Of a DNA stretch of 54,204 nt, positions 50,010 through 54,204 are shown in pieces. A program made the position numbers and the translations under genes. The stretch is taken from NCBI GenBank assembly GCA_043777595.1, contig JAYWHT010000039.1:1-54204 (forward strand), in the 5' to 3' direction. The stretch comes from JAYVJH01 sp043777595 (GTDB lineage: Bacteria; Bacteroidota; Bacteroidia; Cytophagales; Spirosomataceae). Each line of letters starts with the position of its first letter. Position 1 is the first letter of the stretch. The notes under the pieces were generated by a model. It did no database searches, was not told the origin of the DNA, and saw nothing but the letters and a program-made list of their open reading frames with translations.

Positions 50010-50600
50010 TTAGTCGGCTATGTTGTAGGCAGCCTTAACTGCTTCGTAATTGTTATAGTCCACAGCGGCTTTGCGGCCTCCAACGGTAGCCTCGCCGGGT
50101 ATCAATACATATCTCAATTGAGCATCGGCTGGTGGGGTGTAGCCAGCTATTTCGGGGTCGATGGTTATCAGTAATTGATTAAGCGTAGCCGTGAAAGACC
50201 AGTTTTCGTAAGCAAAACCATTGCTACCGTTAATACGGCTCCAAATACGTGAAAATGGCACAGGAACAACCTCACCATTCAGACCGCCCAATCGTGCATA
50301 TACCAATATCACACCTTGGTTAATCATGGCTTGGTCTAACTTCGCTATATTAGCGATTGGATAACGACTGATGACATAATTGGCAGAATTGACTCTTCCG
50401 CCCCAAGTGGTAGTTGTAATCCAGGGTGAATAAATAACGGCATTGGTACTAACACCAGCACCAGATGCAGCAGGTCTGGTAGAGGCGGCTACTGTATTGA
50501 CTTGTGGGTCGATGGCGGTTGATGAATCTTTACAACTCTGGATAGCTGCGATTGAAGCCGAAAATGCAACGGCGAACAATAATTGGGATACTTTTTTCAT
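50010..50600 (-). CDS. Exported lipoprotein, Cytophagales type
   Basis: This 196-residue protein has a lipoprotein signal (QLLFAVAFSASIAAIQSCKD, lipobox IQSC). The mature part is beta-rich, with SANYVISRYPIANIAKLDQA, VYARLGGLNGEVVPVPFSR and a C-terminal QLRYVLIPGEA followed by VDYNNYEAVKAAY. The latter pattern recurs in a poorly described family of Bacteroidota lipoproteins. No enzymatic motif is evident. It stands alone with a downstream inverted repeat. Confidence 0.65.
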   Translation of the reverse strand: MKKVSQLLFAVAFSASIAAIQSCKDSSTAIDPQVNTVAASTRPAASGAGVSTNAVIYSPWITTTTWGGRVNSANYVISRYPIANIAKLDQAMINQGVILVYARLGGLNGEVVPVPFSRIWSRINGSNGFAYENWSFTATLNQLLITIDPEIAGYTPPADAQLRYVLIPGEATVGGRKAAVDYNNYEAVKAAYNIAD

Positions 50601-50747
50601 TTTGTTTTGGGTTTTAATTATACTCCACGAAATATACGATTCAAATGGCTAATTTGTTCAAAAATATTATTATTTTTTTATAAATTAAAATTCTAATAAG
50701 ATAAACGTGTTCATAAAATCGTCCAAACCAATGCCAGTTGTATTTTT

Positions 50748-51386
50748 TTAAGTTTTAGCCACCCAAGCCTCGGGATTTTTACGCCATTGTGCCAGTGTTT
50801 CTGTTTGCTCACGGTTTACATAGTCGTGGCGCAGGGCTTCCTTGATTAGTACTTCGTAGTTGCTTAGGCAAACTAATGGTACATTTTTTTGTCTAAAATT
50901 TTCGCTTGCAATTTCAAACCCATAGCTAAAAATAGCAACCATTCCCAACACCTCTGCTCCAGCCTCACGCAATACATCTACTACTTTTAGCGAGCTTCCG
51001 CCTGTTGAGATAAGGTCTTCGATGACTACTATTTTTTGATGAGGCACCAGCCGCCCTTCGATTTGATTGCCCATTCCGTGTTTTTTGGGTTCGGGTCTGA
51101 CATAAATATTGGGTAGCTGCATGAGGTCTGCCACCAGCACTCCCTGAGCAATACCCGCCGTAGCCACTCCTGCTATGGCTTGTACCTCGGGGAAATTGAT
51201 ACGAATGGCCTCGGCGAGCGCATTTTTGATAATGGTGCGGGCTTCTGGAAAAGACAATGAAATGCGGTTGTCGCAATAAATGGGGGAGTGCCAGCCCGAA
51301 CTCCACACAAAGGGTTTTTCTGGGCTTAGTTTAACGGCTTCGATGTTCAATAAAAGTGATGCTATTTGTTGTTCGGTAGTAGCCAT
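50748..51386 (-). CDS. pyrE: Orotate phosphoribosyltransferase
   Basis: This is a 212-residue type I phosphoribosyltransferase. The PRPP-binding motif VVIEDLISTGGSSLKVVDVL lies near residue 120, preceded by YVRPEPKKHGMGNQIEG, the flexible catalytic loop with the basic residues of PyrE. N-terminal SSGWHSPIYCDNR fits the family. It converts orotate and PRPP to OMP in pyrimidine synthesis. It is not clustered with other pyr genes. A -7-like TATTTTTG lies upstream at 51435-51442 on the minus strand. Confidence 0.95.
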   Translation of the reverse strand: MATTEQQIASLLLNIEAVKLSPEKPFVWSSGWHSPIYCDNRISLSFPEARTIIKNALAEAIRINFPEVQAIAGVATAGIAQGVLVADLMQLPNIYVRPEPKKHGMGNQIEGRLVPHQKIVVIEDLISTGGSSLKVVDVLREAGAEVLGMVAIFSYGFEIASENFRQKNVPLVCLSNYEVLIKEALRHDYVNREQTETLAQWRKNPEAWVAKT

Positions 51387-51560
51387 AGGGTGTGATGATG
51401 TAATAAAAAATTGAGGGTAAAGACCTCACGTTGTCAAAAATACCATGTAAAGGTAGTTGTTTTTGGCCTTTTGCGGGCGTACAAAGTCCGATGACTTTCA
51501 AAATTATTGTTTATATTAAAAATAATCTTGAAAAAATGATAAAGATATTGTTTCAGTCTT

Positions 51561-51630
51561 TATATTTGTGCGGACGTTTCCTAAACCTATCTTAATCATT
51601 GTAAGCCTGCAGCCTTTGGTTGTGGGCTTT
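51561..51630 (+). ncRNA. Candidate small RNA with -7 box and wobble-paired intrinsic terminator
   Basis: TATATTTG (51561-51568) is an exact -7 box. The region to 51630 ends in a hairpin, AAGCCTGCAGCC (51603-51614) pairing with GGTTGTGGGCTT (51618-51629) around TTT, followed by a short T-run. All twelve pairs form on the plus strand if G-U pairs are allowed, while the minus strand has three mismatches. That asymmetry implies a plus-strand RNA of about 55-60 nt ending here. It lies between pyrE and argF' and is antisense to neither. I do not recognise an RNA family. Confidence 0.5.
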
Positions 51631-51633
51631 TTG

Positions 51634-52581
51634 TTATAGCGTTTCTAAAATTTGCTTCAAAACAGCCTGCGCCGACCACAGTCTGTTGCCAGCTTGCTCA
51701 ACGACTATTGATGATGGGCTGTCTAATACTTCGTCCGAAACTTTTAAATTACGGCGCACGGGCAGGCAGTGCATAAATTTACCGTTGTTGGTCAAAGCCA
51801 TTTTTTCGGTTGTCATCGCCCAAGTGGGTTGCTGGGTCAGCACTTGGCCATATTGCTGATATGACGACCAATTTTTGCCATACACAAAGTCTGCCCCTGC
51901 CAATGCTTCGTCTTGATTAGTAACTACTGTGGCATTGCCCACAAACTCGGGTGCAAGTGTGTAGCCTTCGGGGTGTGTAACCACCAACTCTACGTCAATT
52001 TTGTTCATCCATTCACAAAACGAGTTGGCAACGGCTTGTGGTAGGGCCTTAAAATGAGGTAGCCAAGTCAGCACGACTTTGGGGCGAGGCACGGTTCGGT
52101 ATTCTTCAATCGTAATACAGTCGGCCAATGACTGCAAAGGGTGGCGAGTAGCCGACTCTAAGTTTACAATCGGTACGCCAGCGTATTTTTTAAACTGATT
52201 GATGGTTATTTCGGCATAGTCTTTGGCACGGTCTTGTAGCCCAGCAAAAGCCCTAATGGCAATAATGTCGCAATATTTGCCCATCACGGCGGCAGCTTCT
52301 TTGACGTGTTCGGCATTGAGGCCGTCCATCATCACACCGTCTTCCATTTCAAGCCCCCAACTGTCTTGCCCAACGTTGAGCATCATTACTTTCATACCTA
52401 AGTTTTCGGCGGCTTTTTGGGTACTAAGGCGAGTACGAAGGCTCGAATTAAAAAACACAAGGCCAATGGTCTTGTGTTTGCCCAAATGCTCGTGAGCGTA
52501 AGGGTTTTGTTTGTGTTGCAGGGCTTCTTGAACTAAGGCCGAAATATCGGTAACGTCATGGACGGAAAGAAAGTGATTCAT
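51634..52581 (-). CDS. argF': N-succinyl/N-acetylornithine carbamoyltransferase
   Basis: This is a 315-residue transcarbamylase that matches Bacteroides fragilis SOTC at many positions: FFNSSLRTRLSTQKAAENLG near 43, RHPLQSLADCITIEEYRT near 145, FMHCLPVRRNLKVSDEVLDS near 270. It carbamoylates an N-acylated ornithine rather than ornithine itself. Position 90, which decides acetyl or succinyl preference (Pro in SOTC, Glu in AOTC at the equivalent site), is Ala here; this leans toward N-succinylornithine. The gene is isolated from other arg genes, which are scattered over 39 kb. Confidence 0.93.
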   Translation of the reverse strand: MNHFLSVHDVTDISALVQEALQHKQNPYAHEHLGKHKTIGLVFFNSSLRTRLSTQKAAENLGMKVMMLNVGQDSWGLEMEDGVMMDGLNAEHVKEAAAVMGKYCDIIAIRAFAGLQDRAKDYAEITINQFKKYAGVPIVNLESATRHPLQSLADCITIEEYRTVPRPKVVLTWLPHFKALPQAVANSFCEWMNKIDVELVVTHPEGYTLAPEFVGNATVVTNQDEALAGADFVYGKNWSSYQQYGQVLTQQPTWAMTTEKMALTNNGKFMHCLPVRRNLKVSDEVLDSPSSIVVEQAGNRLWSAQAVLKQILETL

Positions 52582-52732
52582 TGATATTGGTGTAAATGAA
52601 TAAATGATTGGGTTTTGTTTGGTATTTTTAATTACAAACTAAGAACACAAAAATACAATTCAAAATATCGTTTACACACAAAAACTTTCAAAACTCCATA
52701 AGGCAACCAAATTTATGGGTGATTTATGGTAA

Positions 52733-53407
52733 TTAAATTTTCAAATACCACCAATCACTCAAAAAGAAAAAAGCCACTATACCATGTTTTTCGGTATATA
52801 ATAACTTCGGATCTCGTTTGTCTGAATATACTTTTTGAAAAACAGTATTGGCAATAAGCGTATCTTTGGATATAGTTACGTTGTCGTTGAAGAAGTCAGC
52901 GTATTCTTTTAGCTTGAGCTTCACATCGTTGCCTCTTGTTGATGTGACGACAGATATACCCCAACGGTCTGAGTTTGAATTGTTACTTATTTGTACGCCA
53001 AAAGCATCGTACAAAACTGTATCTGGTACTTGATAGGCATCGTAAGTTTGATAATTGTAGTGCATAGTTAGCGTACTGATTTGGTATTTGGCTTGATAGG
53101 TCAGATTGTAAGCTGGCGTACCTTCGTAGTAAGTATATTGGTTGCTTATTGGGGCTTTGGTACAAAGCGAACTAACAATGATGTGGTTGGGATATTGATT
53201 TTCTGAAACGTCATTGAATACCATCGTCTGGCCATATTTATTGATAAACGTAAAACTCTCACCACCTTTGAAAGGAAAGAAATTAGGGTTTTTCATTCTT
53301 ACGTCTCCCAATTTAACATTGGGCGGGCAAGTACAGCTTTCGCAACCTGTGAGTAAAAGTGCCAATAAATAAGCAACACTCTGAACGATAAATGATTGTG
53401 TTTTCAT
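52733..53407 (-). CDS. Lipoprotein of unknown function
   Basis: This 224-residue protein starts MKTQSFIVQSVAYLLALLLT and has a lipobox LTGC near residue 22 followed by CPPNVKLGD. The mature part is beta-rich (GGESFTFINKYGQTMVFND, then TVLYDAFGVQISNNSNSDRW) with several aromatic strands. I recognise no family. The gene stands alone; a stem-loop of the GTG-RARA-CAC type lies just upstream of it. Confidence 0.6.
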   Translation of the reverse strand: MKTQSFIVQSVAYLLALLLTGCESCTCPPNVKLGDVRMKNPNFFPFKGGESFTFINKYGQTMVFNDVSENQYPNHIIVSSLCTKAPISNQYTYYEGTPAYNLTYQAKYQISTLTMHYNYQTYDAYQVPDTVLYDAFGVQISNNSNSDRWGISVVTSTRGNDVKLKLKEYADFFNDNVTISKDTLIANTVFQKVYSDKRDPKLLYTEKHGIVAFFFLSDWWYLKI

Positions 53408-53437
53408 GGCTATTTAATTTTATCTGACAGAATCCCA

Positions 53438-53467
53438 AGCCTGTCGAGTGGAAACACCCGACAGGCT
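53438..53467. repeat. Stem-loop with GAAA tetraloop, GTG-RARA-CAC type
   Basis: AGCCTGTCGAGTG (53438-53450) pairs with CACCCGACAGGCT (53455-53467) at 12 of 13 positions around GAAA. The apical GTG-tetraloop-CAC resembles stem-loops in the MITE-like element and at 15142-15242. Confidence 0.6.
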
Positions 53468-53508
53468 ACGATAAGAACATTTTTCGTTTTTCACTATTCA
53501 CTGCTTAG

Positions 53509-54204
53509 TTACTTCACCGCCTCGTAGCAATAGACATTTAGCCCTGTACTGGCAAAAATACGGCCTTTTTTGCCGTTTTGGGCGGGTAGGCCAGCTACCA
53601 TTCCCCAAAAGTACGCATCTGAGTTGGTTCTAAAATCGGGTGATTGTAGTTTCCAGAGATGTTTGCCTGTTTGGACATCTACGGCATGGAGCAGGCCATC
53701 GCCTCCGCCAGCATAATAGACCACACCGTCTTGATACACCAATCGAGTGCTTGTACCCGACGATTTTTCTTGCCAGCGTTCTGAGCCTGTGGCAGGGTCG
53801 AGGCCATAGATATAGGTATCTTCGCTGTTGGCTACAATTATACCATCGGCAATGATAAAACCCGAAAATAGAAAATTGCCCCCAAAAGCACGCTCCCAAA
53901 CTTTGGCCCCCGTAGCCAAGTCATGACAAGTAAAATGACGGCCTACCGAATGATAAACTTTATCGTTGTAAATAACAGGTAGCCCATCAACCGTTGTGCC
54001 ATAATTGGGAGCGGTAGTGGCTACATTATCATAGACCCACTTGCGTTTGGTAACATTGTACAACCCAAAAACGGACCGAATGATACCTTGATTGGCTGGC
54101 AGGCTTGGTGTATGGTGGTCAATAACGAGCATCGTATCACCTGCTTGCTCAAAAGCCAGCAACGAAGTAGCACCAGCACTAATACCACTACTACCATCAG
54201 GCAG
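53509..54204 (-). CDS. PQQ-type beta-propeller (quinoprotein-like) protein, partial
   Basis: The frame stays open to the window end, so only the C-terminal part (over 230 residues) is seen. Its repeats are of the PQQ/BamB-like beta-propeller type: HDLATGAKVWERAFGGN, GLDPATGSERWQEKSSG and HAVDVQTGKHLWKLQSPD, each with an A/D-x-x-TG-x-x-x-W core. The family includes quinoprotein dehydrogenases and structural propellers such as BamB. The longest frame starts at a TTG at 54162, but upstream codons continue in the same family style. The protein ends VYCYEAVK. Confidence 0.8.
   Translation of the reverse strand: MPDGSSGISAGATSLLAFEQAGDTMLVIDHHTPSLPANQGIIRSVFGLYNVTKRKWVYDNVATTAPNYGTTVDGLPVIYNDKVYHSVGRHFTCHDLATGAKVWERAFGGNFLFSGFIIADGIIVANSEDTYIYGLDPATGSERWQEKSSGTSTRLVYQDGVVYYAGGGDGLLHAVDVQTGKHLWKLQSPDFRTNSDAYFWGMVAGLPAQNGKKGRIFASTGLNVYCYEAVK

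Noticed and set aside
1..54204. tRNA or rRNA genes
   Set aside because: No CCA-ended cloverleaf or rRNA-like stretch was recognised by eye; a tRNAscan or Infernal run would be needed to exclude them firmly.

Overview
The window looks like a chromosomal segment of a Bacteroidota bacterium, most likely a Cytophagales member (Spirosomataceae or Leadbetterella type). Four things point that way. Several genes have Bacteroidota-type promoters (a -7 box TAnnTTTG, some with TTG about 18-23 bases upstream). There is an N-succinyl/N-acetylornithine-type carbamoyltransferase of the Bacteroides kind. Gfo/Idh/MocA dehydrogenases and TIM-barrel sugar isomerases are abundant, and there are many short exported lipoproteins. 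I see no rRNA, tRNA, CRISPR array or intact insertion sequence. Taxonomy is inferred from protein style only.

Layout. 1-9.7 kb: a YdiJ-type FAD/Fe-S dehydrogenase cut by the window start, a secreted repeat protein, a DUF547 protein, a sugar-type MFS transporter divergent from a Gfo/Idh/MocA dehydrogenase, a SlyD-like FKBP isomerase and a small exported protein. 9.7-19.7 kb: yicC, an orphan maltokinase-like gene, a probable MITE with 10-bp target duplications, argH, a CDP-tyvelose-epimerase-like gene, a carbohydrate trio (TIM barrel, MazG, Gfo/Idh/MocA), a metal-linked MerC-like plus His-rich lipoprotein pair behind a palindromic operator, and a PD-(D/E)XK-like protein. 19.7-27.3 kb: a MoxR/DUF4350/DUF4129/membrane-protein cluster interrupted by a 61-bp direct repeat, an M1 peptidase, a MetF-like protein and a second PD-(D/E)XK-like paralogue. 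27.3-35.4 kb: a beta-barrel-like protein, a repeat-rich spacer, argB, thrB, a 53-residue small protein, a DUF2237 protein, lipoproteins, an agmatine-deiminase-like lipoprotein and an S9 (CGEP-like) peptidase.

35.6-45.4 kb is the accessory part. It has a HindIII-type restriction endonuclease and its methyltransferase with an HKD (phospholipase D) nuclease gene between them. Next is an inorganic-carbon module: lipoprotein carbonic anhydrase, SbtA-like bicarbonate transporter and a divergent LysR regulator. Then come an S41 peptidase remnant, a membrane protein, a DegT aminotransferase, and a ParA-like ATPase overlapping a HEPN ribonuclease-like gene with its own strong promoter. 45.5-54.2 kb: a Spinster-like MFS transporter, a glutathionylspermidine-synthase-like ATP-grasp enzyme paired with a YgiB-like lipoprotein, rlmN, a lipoprotein, pyrE, a candidate small RNA, argF', a lipoprotein and a PQQ-type beta-propeller protein cut by the window end.

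The best candidates for something new are the ParA-HEPN pair, the HKD gene inside a HindIII-type restriction-modification (R-M) operon (with apparent AAGCTT depletion in the window), the MITE, a set of stem-loops sharing a GTG-RARA-CAC tip, and a roughly 60-nt terminator-ended RNA between pyrE and argF'. All counts and alignments here were made by eye.
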